From positions 56,910 to 120,909 of the forward strand of contig DASRJL010000155.1 of the NCBI GenBank assembly GCA_035649495.1: DNA of 64,000 nt, written 5' to 3'. This DNA is from SG8-41 sp035649495. GTDB taxonomy: Bacteria > Pseudomonadota > Gammaproteobacteria > Burkholderiales > SG8-41. The position numbers and the translations under genes are program-made. Of the stretch, positions 7,871 through 15,623 are shown in pieces; within the stretch, counting starts at the first letter, position 1; every line of letters begins with the position of its first letter. Below the pieces are notes generated by a model, which saw only the letters and a program-made list of their open reading frames with translations, was not told the DNA's origin and did no database searches.

Positions 7871-8491
7871 ATGAAGAAACTGGTCCTCGCCAGCGGCAAC
7901 CCCGGCAAGCTCCGCGAGTTCCGCCAGATGCTCGCGCCGCTCGGCTTCGAGGTCGTGCCCCAGTCCGAGCTGGGCATCTCCGAAGCCGACGAGCCGCACG
8001 CCACCTTCGTCGAGAACGCGCTTGCCAAGGCGCGCCACGCTTCTGCCTCCGCCGGCCTGCCGGCGTTTGCCGACGACTCCGGCATCTGCGTGGCGGCGCT
8101 CGGCGGGGCGCCGGGCGTGCAGTCGGCGCGCTACGCCGGACCGCCGCCTGCAGGAACTCCCGGCGGTCGTGAGGAGCAGGATGCGCGCAACAACAGCAAG
8201 CTCGTCGCGGCGCTGGCCGGAACGGCCGACCGCCGCGCGCATTATTATTGCGTGATCGTGCTGGTGCGCCACGCCGCCGACTCCGAGCCGCTGATCGCCG
8301 AGGGCCGCTGGCACGGCGAAGTGATAGCAGAGCCGCGCGGCACGAACGGCTTCGGTTACGATCCGTATTTCCTATTGCCGGAACTCGCCCGCACTGCCGC
8401 CGAGCTGGATTCGGACCAGAAGAACGCGATCAGTCACCGCGGACGCGCGCTCGCCCAGCTCGTTTTGCAATTGCGCGACGCGGAGAAATAA
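7871..8491 (+). CDS. rdgB: RdgB/HAM1-type dITP/XTP pyrophosphatase
   Basis: A 206-residue non-canonical purine NTP pyrophosphatase that removes ITP, dITP and XTP from the nucleotide pool. All family blocks are visible: LASGNPGKLREF at the N-terminus (residues 5-16), FVENALAKARHAS, ADDSGICV, APGVQSARYAG, GFGYDPYF and SHRGRAL near the end. It is slightly longer than usual because of a Pro/Gly-rich loop after ARYAG. ATG 7871 (MKKLVLASGN) is preferred over the in-frame 7859 codon. It lies 79 bp before hemW, a gene neighbourhood that in my recollection is common in proteobacteria. Identification is firm. Confidence 0.95.
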   Translation: MKKLVLASGNPGKLREFRQMLAPLGFEVVPQSELGISEADEPHATFVENALAKARHASASAGLPAFADDSGICVAALGGAPGVQSARYAGPPPAGTPGGREEQDARNNSKLVAALAGTADRRAHYYCVIVLVRHAADSEPLIAEGRWHGEVIAEPRGTNGFGYDPYFLLPELARTAAELDSDQKNAISHRGRALAQLVLQLRDAEK

Positions 8492-8528
8492 GCTGTGAGC
8501 GACGAGAAAGCCGCAAGCGTGGGGGTGA

Positions 8529-8556
8529 ACACCGGGTCACTGCTCACCGGTCACCG
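8529..8556. repeat. Short heptamer array (GTCAC type)
   Basis: Units gggtcac-tgctcac-cggtcac-cgcggcc in the rdgB-hemW gap. Same unit type as the larger GTGAC/GTCAC elements downstream. Confidence 0.45.
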
Positions 8557-8570
8557 CGGCCTCTGAGAAA

Positions 8571-9932
8571 ATGACACAAGATCCTGACCACTTCACGTCG
8601 GCCGCCCGCGCCTCGCCGGGGGTCGCATCCCCGCAAGCGGGGCCCCTGCTCAGCCCCTCGACGCGCCCAGCTTTTCGCGCGCTTCCCCCACTCTCCCTCT
8701 ACATCCACATCCCTTTCTGCGCCCGGAAATGCCCCTACTGCGACTTCAACTCGCACGAGGCGCGCGGCGCTCTGCCCGAGGAGCGTTACGTCGCTGCGCT
8801 CGTCACGGACCTCGAGCAGGCGCTGCCGCTGGTGTGGGGACGGCGCGTCGGGAGCGTGTTCTTCGGCGGCGGCACACCCAGCCTGTTCTCGGCGCGCAGC
8901 ATCGACGCGGTGCTTGCGGCGGTGCGCGCGCGCCTGCCGCTTGCAGCCGATGCGGAAGTCTCCCTGGAGGCCAATCCCGGCACGTTCGAGGCGGACAAGT
9001 TCCGCGAGTTTCGCGCGGCCGGCGTGAATCGCCTGTCGATCGGGGTGCAGAGCTTCAACCCGGCGCACCTGAAGGCGCTGGGACGTATCCACGATGATGC
9101 GGAAGCCCGGCGCGCCATCGAGTTCGCGAGGCGCGATTTCGACAACATGAACCTCGACCTGATGTACGGGTTGCCGGGGCAGACGTTGAAGGAAGCGCGC
9201 GCCGATCTCGACAGCGCACTGGCCTTCGACGTGCCTCACCTGTCCTGCTACCATCTGACGATAGAGCCCAACACGTACTTCCACCGCTTCCCGCCGCAAC
9301 TGCCCGATGACGATACGGCAGACGTGATGCAGGACACGATCGAATCCCGGCTGGCGGAAGCGGGTTACGACCATTACGAAGTCTCCGCGTACGCCAGACG
9401 GCGAGAGGAGAGAAGCGATAGACGAGAGGAGGAGAAGGCCCTGCGCGACGCTGAACGCCCCTCTCTCCTCTCTCCTTTCTCCTCTCCAGCTGGGGCAGCC
9501 GCCGCCGCTTACTGCCGCCACAATCTCAATTATTGGCAGTTCGGCGATTACCTGGGAATCGGCGCGGGGGCGCACGGCAAGATCAGCTTTCCCGACCGCA
9601 TCGTGCGCCAGACGCGGGTCAAGCACCCCGAGGGTTACATGAAGGCCGTGGAGCAGGGCGCTCCCGTGGCCGAGGAGCGCGCGGTCGCGGCGGGAGAGCT
9701 GGGTTTCGAGTTCATGATGAACGCGCTGCGCCTGAACGGAGGCTTCCCGGTGCGGCTCATCGAGGAACGCGCGGGGGTGCCGCTGACGGCGGTGCTGGGC
9801 GATCTGGACGAAGCCGAGCGCCGGGGCTTCATCACGCGAGACCACGAGCGCATCGCACCGACGGAGCTCGGGCGACGCTTCCTGAACGACGTGCTGCAGA
9901 TTTTCCTGCCCCCGGCAACCGGCGGGCAGTAA
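8571..9932 (+). CDS. hemW: HemW, radical-SAM heme chaperone (HemN-like), with in-frame repeat insertion
   Basis: A 453-residue radical-SAM protein. The core starts LSLYIHIPFC with the cluster motif C50-x3-C54-x2-C57, followed by GGGTPSLF and SIGVQSF typical of HemW/HemN. The expected YCRHNLNYW block is present. HemW rather than HemN is favoured by the CxxxCxxC spacing with a phenylalanine after the aspartate and by the link to rdgB. Two oddities stand out. The first 38 residues, rich in Pro/Ser/Ala, have no family counterpart, so the true start may be downstream. About 30 extra residues (RREERSDRREEE...) separate YEVSAYA from YCRHNLNYW and are encoded by a heptamer repeat element (9398-9487). 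Confidence 0.92.
   Translation: MTQDPDHFTSAARASPGVASPQAGPLLSPSTRPAFRALPPLSLYIHIPFCARKCPYCDFNSHEARGALPEERYVAALVTDLEQALPLVWGRRVGSVFFGGGTPSLFSARSIDAVLAAVRARLPLAADAEVSLEANPGTFEADKFREFRAAGVNRLSIGVQSFNPAHLKALGRIHDDAEARRAIEFARRDFDNMNLDLMYGLPGQTLKEARADLDSALAFDVPHLSCYHLTIEPNTYFHRFPPQLPDDDTADVMQDTIESRLAEAGYDHYEVSAYARRREERSDRREEEKALRDAERPSLLSPFSSPAGAAAAAYCRHNLNYWQFGDYLGIGAGAHGKISFPDRIVRQTRVKHPEGYMKAVEQGAPVAEERAVAAGELGFEFMMNALRLNGGFPVRLIEERAGVPLTAVLGDLDEAERRGFITRDHERIAPTELGRRFLNDVLQIFLPPATGGQ
9398..9487. repeat. Heptamer-repeat element inside hemW (GAGAGGA type, two inverted arms)
   Basis: Left arm gagagga-gagaagc-gatagac-gagagga-ggagaag. A 22-bp spacer follows, then the right arm cctctct-cctctct-cctttct-cctctcc. 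Its length (about 90 bp) keeps the hemW frame open. The encoded stretch is low-complexity (Arg/Glu-rich, then Ser/Pro/Leu) and interrupts two conserved HemW blocks. Confidence 0.75.
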
Positions 9933-10057
9933 CACCTCGGGGCGCTGGCGGTAAGCCTCGAGTGCGGTCTTGGCGTGCTGGCGGACCTTGGGATCGGCGG
10001 CGGCGCAATCATCATAGAATAGCCGCCATGCCGAATTGCCCGGACGGGAGGAAGAGA

Positions 10058-11026
10058 GTGAGCGGCTTCAGCAGGTTTTCGTTGTTAGCGATACTGATAC
10101 TCGCCGTGGCGGGCGCAGCGCAGGCCCAGGGCTACCCGGCCAGGCTCGTGAGATTCGTCGTGACCTATCCACCGGGCGGCAGCTCCGACATCATGGCGCG
10201 CGTCATCGGGGCGCAACTGACCGAGTACTGGGGCCAGCAGGTGCTGGTGGAATCCCGGCCCGGCGCCGACGGATCGATCGGCACCGAGTACGCCGCGAAG
10301 CAGCCCGCCGACGGCTACACGTTCCTGCTCGCCAACTTCGGTCCGATCGTCGCCAAGCCGCTGCTGACGAAGGTCTCCTACGACTGGAAGCGGGATTTCG
10401 TGCCGGTGTCGCGCATCACCTATGCGGCCAACATCCTCGTGGTGCCGACGACTTTGCCGGTGAAAAACGCGAAAGAGCTGGTGGCGCTCGCGAAGGCCCG
10501 CCCGGGAGAGCTTACTTACGGCACCAGCGGCCCCGGCAGCATGTCGCATTTCGCGGGCGAGATGTTCAAGCGCATCGCCGGCGTCAAGATGATTACGGTG
10601 AACTACAAGGGCAACGCGCTCGCCATCACCGATCTCTCGGGCGGGCAGATCACGACCATGTTCTCCGACGCGGTGCCCGCCATGATCGGGCTGAAGACGG
10701 GCAAGATCCGCGCGCTCGCCGTGACCAGCGCGGAGCGCTGGCGCTTCAACCCCGAGCTGCCGACGCTCGCCGAAGCGGGCCTGAAGGGTTTCGCCGCCGT
10801 GAACTGGTGGGGCATCCTGTTCCCGGCCGGCACGCCGCGGCCTGTCGTCGACAAGGTCAATGCCGATCTCGGCCGCGCGCTCGCAAGCCCGGTCGTCAAG
10901 CAGAAGCTGGGCGAGCTTGGGGTCGAGACCATCGCCAGCACGCCGGAGCAGTTCGGCGCGTTCATGGCCTCCGAGACCGAGCGCTGGGGCAAGCTGATCC
11001 AGGAGGCGAACCTCAAGCTCGAATGA
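10058..11026 (+). CDS. Bug/TctC-family periplasmic substrate-binding protein
   Basis: A 322-residue exported tripartite-tricarboxylate-transporter receptor. Signal peptide FSLLAILILAVAGAAQAQ is cut before GYPARLVRFVVTYPPGGSSD, the classic mature N-terminus. Family blocks ADGYTFLLANFG, MITVNYKGNALAITDLSGGQ and PELPTLAEAGLKGF are present. The start is set at GTG 10058 because GGGAGG lies 6 bases upstream and gives a textbook signal peptide; an upstream ATG at 10028 would add ten residues. It is a paralogue of the 2604-3596 receptor. No transporter membrane genes are near. The ligand is unknown. Confidence 0.9.
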   Translation: MSGFSRFSLLAILILAVAGAAQAQGYPARLVRFVVTYPPGGSSDIMARVIGAQLTEYWGQQVLVESRPGADGSIGTEYAAKQPADGYTFLLANFGPIVAKPLLTKVSYDWKRDFVPVSRITYAANILVVPTTLPVKNAKELVALAKARPGELTYGTSGPGSMSHFAGEMFKRIAGVKMITVNYKGNALAITDLSGGQITTMFSDAVPAMIGLKTGKIRALAVTSAERWRFNPELPTLAEAGLKGFAAVNWWGILFPAGTPRPVVDKVNADLGRALASPVVKQKLGELGVETIASTPEQFGAFMASETERWGKLIQEANLKLE

Positions 11027-11027
11027 T

Positions 11028-11045
11028 TAGAACCAATAGGTTCTA
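11028..11045. terminator. Small perfect hairpin between convergent genes
   Basis: TAGAACC-aata-GGTTCTA forms a 7-bp stem between the plus-strand receptor (stop 11024-11026) and the minus-strand gene whose TAG stop is the last three bases of the hairpin. It may act as a bidirectional terminator, but there is no T-run. Confidence 0.35.
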
Positions 11046-11474
11046 GGTGGCCTGCCCCCGCACGCGGCGCAACGGGCCGAAACAGGCGTTCATCGATTCG
11101 TCCCGGCACATGATCATCACGTTGCCGGACGGGTCGAAGCGGATGTAGTTCGTCGATTTCTGGCCGACCGCAGTCACCTGCCCGGAACAGTCCTTCTTGC
11201 CGTTGCTCTTGACGATCGCGTCGGTCATCTTGAAAAGCCCCTTGGGACCGGCCGTATCGTCGATCTCGTAAGCGCTCTCCGTGACCTCTTCGGCGCTGGT
11301 GACCAGCGTGGTGCCGTTCGGGCGCACGTGGTAGGTCTCCTCGCAGCTCGTGCCGGGCGCGAGGAACGTCCACGATCCCAGAATCGGGTGATCGGGCTTC
11401 GGCGCACGCGGCGGCGCGGCGTTGGCCAGGCAGGCGACGAGCACGAGCGTGACAGCAGGAAGGTCGTATTTCAT
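11043..11474 (-). CDS. Small exported protein, possible lipoprotein, unknown function
   Basis: A 143-residue protein I do not recognise. The N-terminus MKYDLPAVTLVLVACLANAA is a signal sequence. LVAC fits a lipobox, but a standard cut after ANA is equally possible. The mature part opens with HPILGSWTF, resembling small lipocalin-like or stress-response domains in which the protein is given as a balance of synthesis products (GTTLVTSAEEVTESAYEIDDT). It has four mature cysteines that could pair, fitting a periplasmic location. ATG 11474 overlaps the trmB TGA (ATGA), so it is translationally coupled as the last gene of this minus-strand run. Function is open. Confidence 0.7.
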   Translation of the reverse strand: MKYDLPAVTLVLVACLANAAPPRAPKPDHPILGSWTFLAPGTSCEETYHVRPNGTTLVTSAEEVTESAYEIDDTAGPKGLFKMTDAIVKSNGKKDCSGQVTAVGQKSTNYIRFDPSGNVMIMCRDESMNACFGPLRRVRGQAT

Positions 11475-12232
11475 CGGGTGTCTCCACGGCGAAAGATCAC
11501 GTCCCACACCCGGTGCCCCAGCTTGAGGCCGCGGTTCTCGAACTTTGTGAGCGGGCGATAGGCCGGCCGCGGCGCAAAGCCATTCACGGTGTTCGCGAGC
11601 AGCGGCTCGGCCGACAGCACCTCCAGGATCTGGCTCGCGTAATCCTCCCAGTCGGTCGCGACGTGGAAGTATCCCCCCGGCTTCATCCGTGACGCCAGCA
11701 ATGCGACCAGCGGAGGCTGAAGGAGACGCCGCTTGTGATGGCGTTTCTTCGGCCACGGGTCCGGAAAGAAGACGTGCACGCCGTCGAGCGCGCCGGGAGC
11801 GATCATGCGCTCGAGCACTTCCACGGCGTCGTGCTGGATGACGCGCACGTTGGCAAGCCCCAGCGCGGCGATGCGATTCAGGAGGCTGCCCACGCCCGGC
11901 GTATGCACTTCGACACCGAGGTAATCGCTACCGGGATGAGCCGCCGCGATCTCGGCGGTCGTATCACCCATCCCGAACCCGATCTCCAGCACCCTGGGCG
12001 CCGAGCGCCCGAATACCCGATCGAGGTCCAGGGGCTCCGTGGCGTACGGAACCCCGTATCGCGGCATCAGTTGCGCATGCGCGCGCGCCTGCGCCGCGGT
12101 CAGCCGCCCCTGGCGCAGAACGTAGCTTCGGATGGGGCGGCGTGGATTTGAAACGAGTGACTCGTGACTCGTGACCCGTGACTCGTCCAGCTGCTGGCCG
12201 GTTGCCGGGCTGGAGCCCTTATTTCGTGTCAC
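11471..12232 (-). CDS. trmB: TrmB, tRNA (guanine-46-N7)-methyltransferase
   Basis: A SAM-dependent methyltransferase that makes m7G46 in tRNA. The SAM-binding loop VLEIGFGMGD is at residues 81-90, and the TrmB signature FFPDPWPKKRHHKRR is present, with the C-terminal ATDWEDYA block. The start is a problem. The only start codon after the in-frame TGA upstream is GTG 12232, which lies inside a heptamer repeat element and gives about 30 extra N-terminal residues (including RVTSHESLVS encoded by the repeat) before RPIRSYVLRQGR, where homologues usually begin. It is 10 bp downstream of thiG and overlaps the next gene by 4 bp, so it is operonic. Confidence 0.92.
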   Translation of the reverse strand: MTRNKGSSPATGQQLDESRVTSHESLVSNPRRPIRSYVLRQGRLTAAQARAHAQLMPRYGVPYATEPLDLDRVFGRSAPRVLEIGFGMGDTTAEIAAAHPGSDYLGVEVHTPGVGSLLNRIAALGLANVRVIQHDAVEVLERMIAPGALDGVHVFFPDPWPKKRHHKRRLLQPPLVALLASRMKPGGYFHVATDWEDYASQILEVLSAEPLLANTVNGFAPRPAYRPLTKFENRGLKLGHRVWDVIFRRGDTR

Positions 12233-12248
12233 GTGTCACGTGTCACGC
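12154..12248. repeat. Heptamer-repeat element, two inverted arms (GTGACTC / GTGTCAC)
   Basis: Left arm cgagtga-ctcgtga-ctcgtga-cccgtga-ctcgtcc (12154-12187), right arm cgtgtca-cgtgtca-cgtgtca-cgcc (12225-12248), spacer about 37 bp. It covers the trmB start codon and the last codons and stop of thiG. Confidence 0.75.
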
Positions 12249-13052
12249 CTTTGGAGAAGTAATCATCCCCGCCGTCGGAGAGCTGGGGGCGGCGGAGTAG
12301 AGCTTCTTCGGCATCCGCCCCGCGAGCCAGGCGGCACGCCCCGCCTCGACCGCCTTGCACATCGCGGTCGCCATCAGCACCGGGTTCTTCGCGGCAGCGA
12401 CGGCGGTGTTCATGAGTACCGCGTCGCATCCCAGCTCCATCGCGATCGCGGCGTCCGATGCGGTACCGACACCCGCGTCGACCACGACCGGCACTTTTGC
12501 GGCCTCGATGATGATCTGGAGGTTCCAGGGATTGAGTATCCCCATGCCCGAGCCGATCAGCGAAGCGAGCGGCATCACTGCGACGCAGCCGATGGCTTCG
12601 AGCTCTTTCGCGATGATGGGATCGTCGGACGTATAGACCATCACCTTGAACCCGTCGGCCACCAGCGTACGGGCCGCCCCCAGCGTTTCGACCACGTTGG
12701 GATAAAGCGTATGCGGATCCCCGAGGACCTCGAGCTTCACCAGGTCGTGGCCGTCGAGCAGCTCGCGGGCGAGCCGCAGCGTGCGCACCGCGTCGTCTGC
12801 CGTGTAGCAGCCGGCGGTATTGGGAAGTATGGTGTACTTGGACGGTGGCAGGAAGTCGAGCAGGCTCGGCTGCTTCGGGTCCTGGCCGATATTCGTGCGA
12901 CGGATGGCGACGGTCACGATCTGCGCGCCGCTCGCGTCGACCGCGGCGCGGGTTTCGGCGAAATCCTTGTACTTTCCGGTGCCGATCAGGAGCCTCGACG
13001 CGTATGACTTGCCCGCGATGAGGAGGGGATCGAGGTTCTCGTGAGGTTTCAT
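12243..13052 (-). CDS. thiG: ThiG, thiazole synthase
   Basis: A 269-residue thiazole synthase that builds the thiazole phosphate half of thiamine from deoxyxylulose phosphate, dehydroglycine and ThiS thiocarboxylate. The Schiff-base lysine is in VKLEVLGD (Lys106). Other family blocks are LLIGTGKYKD, VTVAIRRTN, LPNTAGC, PLASLIGSGMGI and VVVDAGVGTASDA. Length is normal. It follows thiS with about 108 bp between and precedes trmB by 10 bp. The other thiamine-dedicated gene in the window is the ThiE-like fusion at 1658. No TPP riboswitch is visible upstream. Identification is firm. Confidence 0.97.
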   Translation of the reverse strand: MKPHENLDPLLIAGKSYASRLLIGTGKYKDFAETRAAVDASGAQIVTVAIRRTNIGQDPKQPSLLDFLPPSKYTILPNTAGCYTADDAVRTLRLARELLDGHDLVKLEVLGDPHTLYPNVVETLGAARTLVADGFKVMVYTSDDPIIAKELEAIGCVAVMPLASLIGSGMGILNPWNLQIIIEAAKVPVVVDAGVGTASDAAIAMELGCDAVLMNTAVAAAKNPVLMATAMCKAVEAGRAAWLAGRMPKKLYSAAPSSPTAGMITSPKA

Positions 13053-13056
13053 GGCA

Positions 13057-13091
13057 GGATCCGGGAATCAGGACTCGGGAGTCGGAGTATA
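13057..13091. repeat. Single-arm heptamer array (GGACTCG type)
   Basis: Units ggatccg-ggaatca-ggactcg-ggagtcg-gagtata between thiS and thiG. Related in unit sequence to arrays at 59045 and 63755. Confidence 0.55.
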
Positions 13092-13160
13092 AACCCGGCC
13101 GCGTCCAGGCGAAATCAACCGGCCGTTGGGCATTTCACGTCCGGATCGTGGCTCCAGGTT

Positions 13161-13364
13161 CTAGCCGCCGCCTACGGCCACCACGATCTCCAGCCGGTCG
13201 CCTTCCGCGAGCGGCTGCTCGGCATAGCGGCTGCGGGGCACGATCTCGCCGTTCCTCTCCAGCGCGACCCGCTTCCCCGCCAGCTCCAGCCGGGCGATGA
13301 GCTCCGCGCAGTTGAGCGGCGCGTCGAACTGGCGGGGCTCGCCGTTGATGGTGATCGCAATCAT
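13161..13364 (-). CDS. thiS: ThiS, sulfur-carrier protein of thiazole synthesis
   Basis: A 67-residue ubiquitin-like sulfur carrier. It ends in VAVGGG with the obligatory terminal Gly-Gly that is adenylated and thiocarboxylated, and begins MIAITINGEPRQFDAP. The start ATG 13364 is chosen because it gives the normal 65-67 residue length. A longer frame reaching GTG 13460 would overlap the cytochrome gene stop and add an unrelated leader. It delivers sulfur to ThiG, encoded next in the same direction. It lies 92 bp downstream of the cytochrome c gene on the same strand and may be co-transcribed with it. Confidence 0.93.
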   Translation of the reverse strand: MIAITINGEPRQFDAPLNCAELIARLELAGKRVALERNGEIVPRSRYAEQPLAEGDRLEIVVAVGGG

Positions 13365-13456
13365 GTGGAAGTGCCGGTCTGGCGACAGCCTTTCCCGGAT
13401 TTTCACAAGTTGTCCGCCGGCTGGCAACCCGGCTTCCTCAGGGGCTGGCCGCCGAA

Positions 13457-14050
13457 TCACTGGGCGGCCAGGCCAGCGAGATAGTCGGCCAACACCTCGA
13501 TATCCTTGTCCGACAGGGGCTGCGCGGCTGATGTCATGTTACCGTCCAGGTCGGCGCGCGTCTGTGCCTTGAAGCCGCGCAACTGGGTCCTGAGGTATTC
13601 GAACTGCTGCCCGGCCAGCCGCGGAATGTGCTGCAGCCCCATGAGCGCCGGGCCATGGCACTGGACGCAGTGGTACTTCTCGGCGAGGCGCTTCCCCGCA
13701 GCGGCGTTTTCGGGCGCTGTCCTGCGCGAGGGGGCGGCGGGCTTCTGCTTCGAGAAGAATGCCGCGAGCTCGTTCATCTCGGCGTTGCTGAGGCTTGCCG
13801 CAACCGGCGTCATCTGCGGATCCTTGCGGCTGCTCTGGCGGTACAGGAACAGCGCCGTCGAGATGAATTGCGCCGGCTGCCCGGCGAGGGACGGAATGGC
13901 CGGGTCGATCGAGTTCCCGGCCGGCCCGTGACATGCCGCGCAGGCCTGCGGATCGGCCGCGCCCGCCGCGCCGGCGGCAAGCAGAAGCAGCGGCGCGACG
14001 GCGAGGAGCGCCGCCGCGCCTGGCCGCGCGGGGCGCCGGTCTTTGCTCAC
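13457..14050 (-). CDS. Exported diheme cytochrome c (c4-like)
   Basis: A 197-residue periplasmic cytochrome with an N-terminal signal/anchor segment (ALLAVAPLLLLAAGAAGAAD). Two heme-binding sites are visible: CAACH (Cys37-His41) and CVQCH (Cys128-His132). Each is followed by a Met-containing segment (DPQMTPVAASL; GNMTSAAQPL) that should supply the distal ligand. This two-domain layout is that of cytochrome c4. Its ATG overlaps the stop of the PQQ-type dehydrogenase by 4 bp (14047-14050), so it is very likely the electron acceptor of that enzyme. The pairing is inferred from overlap and family precedent. Confidence 0.9.
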   Translation of the reverse strand: MSKDRRPARPGAAALLAVAPLLLLAAGAAGAADPQACAACHGPAGNSIDPAIPSLAGQPAQFISTALFLYRQSSRKDPQMTPVAASLSNAEMNELAAFFSKQKPAAPSRRTAPENAAAGKRLAEKYHCVQCHGPALMGLQHIPRLAGQQFEYLRTQLRGFKAQTRADLDGNMTSAAQPLSDKDIEVLADYLAGLAAQ

Positions 14051-15312
14051 TTCTTGCTGTAGCTCACCCGGTAGATGATCCCGTTATGATCATCCGAGAC
14101 GAGCAAGGAGCCGTCGCGCATTACCATGACGTCGTTCGGACGCCCCCACATCGGGGGGTCGGCCTTGTCGTCGAGCAGAAAGCCCGTCAGGAACGGCTCC
14201 ATCTTCGGCTTGCCGTTTGCGTCGAACGACACGCGAGTCACGTTGTAGCCCTGTTTGATCGTGCGGTTCCACGAGCCGCGCAGCGCGATGAAGATGTTGT
14301 TCTGGTACTCGGCCGGGAACATCTTGCCGCTGTAGAAACGCATCCCGATGGGCGCGACGTGAGCGCCGAGCTTGAGCGCGGGCGCCGTGAACTCGGAGCA
14401 CGAGCGGTTCTTGCCGTACTCGGGATCGGGCGTATCGCCTTGATGGCAGAACGGATAGCCGTGGTGCTCTCCCTTCCTGGCCACGCGGTGCAGCGTATCG
14501 TGCGGCGAGTCGTCGCCCAGCCAGTCGCGCCCGTGGTTCGTAAACCACAGCTCCCTGGTCTTCGGATGCCAGTCGAAGCCGACCGAGTTGCGCACGCCCA
14601 GCGCGACGGTCTCGAGCACCCCCTTGCCCGGGTCGACCCGCATGATGGAGGCCTCCATGTAGGTCGGCATGACGATGTTGCCGGGAGCGCCGATGTTGAA
14701 GTAAAGCTTGCCGTCGGGCCCGAGCCCGAGGAACTTCCAGAAATGGCCGGCCGCCTTGTTCGGGTCGAGGTTGTCCACCACGACCTTCGGTTCCGGCGGG
14801 CTGTCCAGCCGGTCCTCGATGCCGTCGTAGCGCACGATGCGGTTGCGCTCCGCGACGTACAGCGTGCCTTTGCTGAAGACGATCCCGTTGGGCGTGTCGA
14901 GGCCTTTGAGGATGGTCTTCACCTCGCGCGTGCCGCTGCGCTCGACGACCGCGTACACCTCCTTCAACTGGCGCGTGCTCACGAAAACCGTGCCCTTGTC
15001 GCCGAGCCTCATGGTGCGGGCTCCGGGCATGCTGTCGGCCCAGACCTCGACCTTGAAGCCGGGCGGAACCTTGAGCTTGTCGACCGGCAGCTCCTTCGCG
15101 CTCTTGCCGGTCAGGTGAATCGCGAACGGGTGCAGGGGCGAGCTCGCCTGCTCCGTCGAGCGGCCCTGCTGCCAGGACGGGGGCGGCGTGGGCGCGGCGG
15201 GCTTGTCATCGGCTTTCTGCTGGGAGTACGCGGGCAGCACGAGAGCGGCCGCGGTTACCGCGATGGCGGCGCGTCCAACGAGCCGACACGTAGTGACGGA
15301 AAAATCAGGCAT
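14047..15312 (-). CDS. Exported PQQ-type sugar (sorbosone) dehydrogenase family protein
   Basis: A 421-residue periplasmic beta-propeller of the soluble glucose/L-sorbosone dehydrogenase family. Signal peptide AAIAVTAAALVLPAYSQQ is cut near residue 30. Visible blocks are VPPGFKVEVWADSMPGAR, LDTPNGIVFSKGTLYVAE, GVRNSVGFDWHP, WFTNHGRDWLGDD and LRGSWNRT, typical of PQQ-binding propellers. ATG 15312 is preceded by AGGAGATCGTC; the longer frame to 15459 runs into the tRNA gene and is rejected. It overlaps the cytochrome c gene downstream. Substrate is likely a sugar or aldehyde, not predictable. No pqq biosynthesis genes are in the window. Confidence 0.85.
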   Translation of the reverse strand: MPDFSVTTCRLVGRAAIAVTAAALVLPAYSQQKADDKPAAPTPPPSWQQGRSTEQASSPLHPFAIHLTGKSAKELPVDKLKVPPGFKVEVWADSMPGARTMRLGDKGTVFVSTRQLKEVYAVVERSGTREVKTILKGLDTPNGIVFSKGTLYVAERNRIVRYDGIEDRLDSPPEPKVVVDNLDPNKAAGHFWKFLGLGPDGKLYFNIGAPGNIVMPTYMEASIMRVDPGKGVLETVALGVRNSVGFDWHPKTRELWFTNHGRDWLGDDSPHDTLHRVARKGEHHGYPFCHQGDTPDPEYGKNRSCSEFTAPALKLGAHVAPIGMRFYSGKMFPAEYQNNIFIALRGSWNRTIKQGYNVTRVSFDANGKPKMEPFLTGFLLDDKADPPMWGRPNDVMVMRDGSLLVSDDHNGIIYRVSYSKK

Positions 15313-15431
15313 GACGATCTCCTTTCTGGTTCGTGTCCACACGGAACTATCGATCGTGACCCGGTATGCCTTCGCCGCGTACCCGCCACGCCGCGGGGCG
15401 GTACGGATACGCGCCTCCTCTTTTCTCAAGC

Positions 15432-15505
15432 TGGAGCGGGTGATGGGAATCGAACCCACGTATTCAGCTTGGGAAGCTGATGTTCTGCCATTGAACTACA
15501 CCCGC
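15432..15505 (-). tRNA. tRNA-Gly (anticodon CCC)
   Basis: The minus strand folds as a 74-nt cloverleaf with encoded CCA. Acceptor GCGGGTG/CACCCGC, anticodon stem TCAGC/GCTGA with loop TTCCCAA (anticodon CCC, reads GGG), T-arm GTGGG-TTCGATT-CCCAT and discriminator T before CCA. It closely resembles the Escherichia coli glyU layout. It lies between the dehydrogenase gene and asmA. Confidence 0.95.
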
Positions 15506-15623
15506 GTGACCGGGATTCTACGTTGTTTCCCCCACCGAGAAAATCCTGCACCACCGCGTCATCCCTGCCCATCGGCTCTGCGTTACTATTGCGACGGACC
15601 CGGGTCGGCATAGGAGGCCAGTC

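Noticed and set aside
8544..9935. 463-codon minus-strand frame opposite hemW
   Set aside because: Shadow frame; hemW on the plus strand has complete radical-SAM motifs.
13365..13456. TPP riboswitch before thiS
   Set aside because: The region is only 92 bp, follows directly on the cytochrome c gene, and shows no CTGAGA...GGAACCTG-type THI-box pattern.
15313..15459. Longer N-terminus for the PQQ-type dehydrogenase
   Set aside because: The extension would run into the tRNA-Gly gene, while ATG 15312 has a good ribosome-binding site and gives a standard signal peptide.
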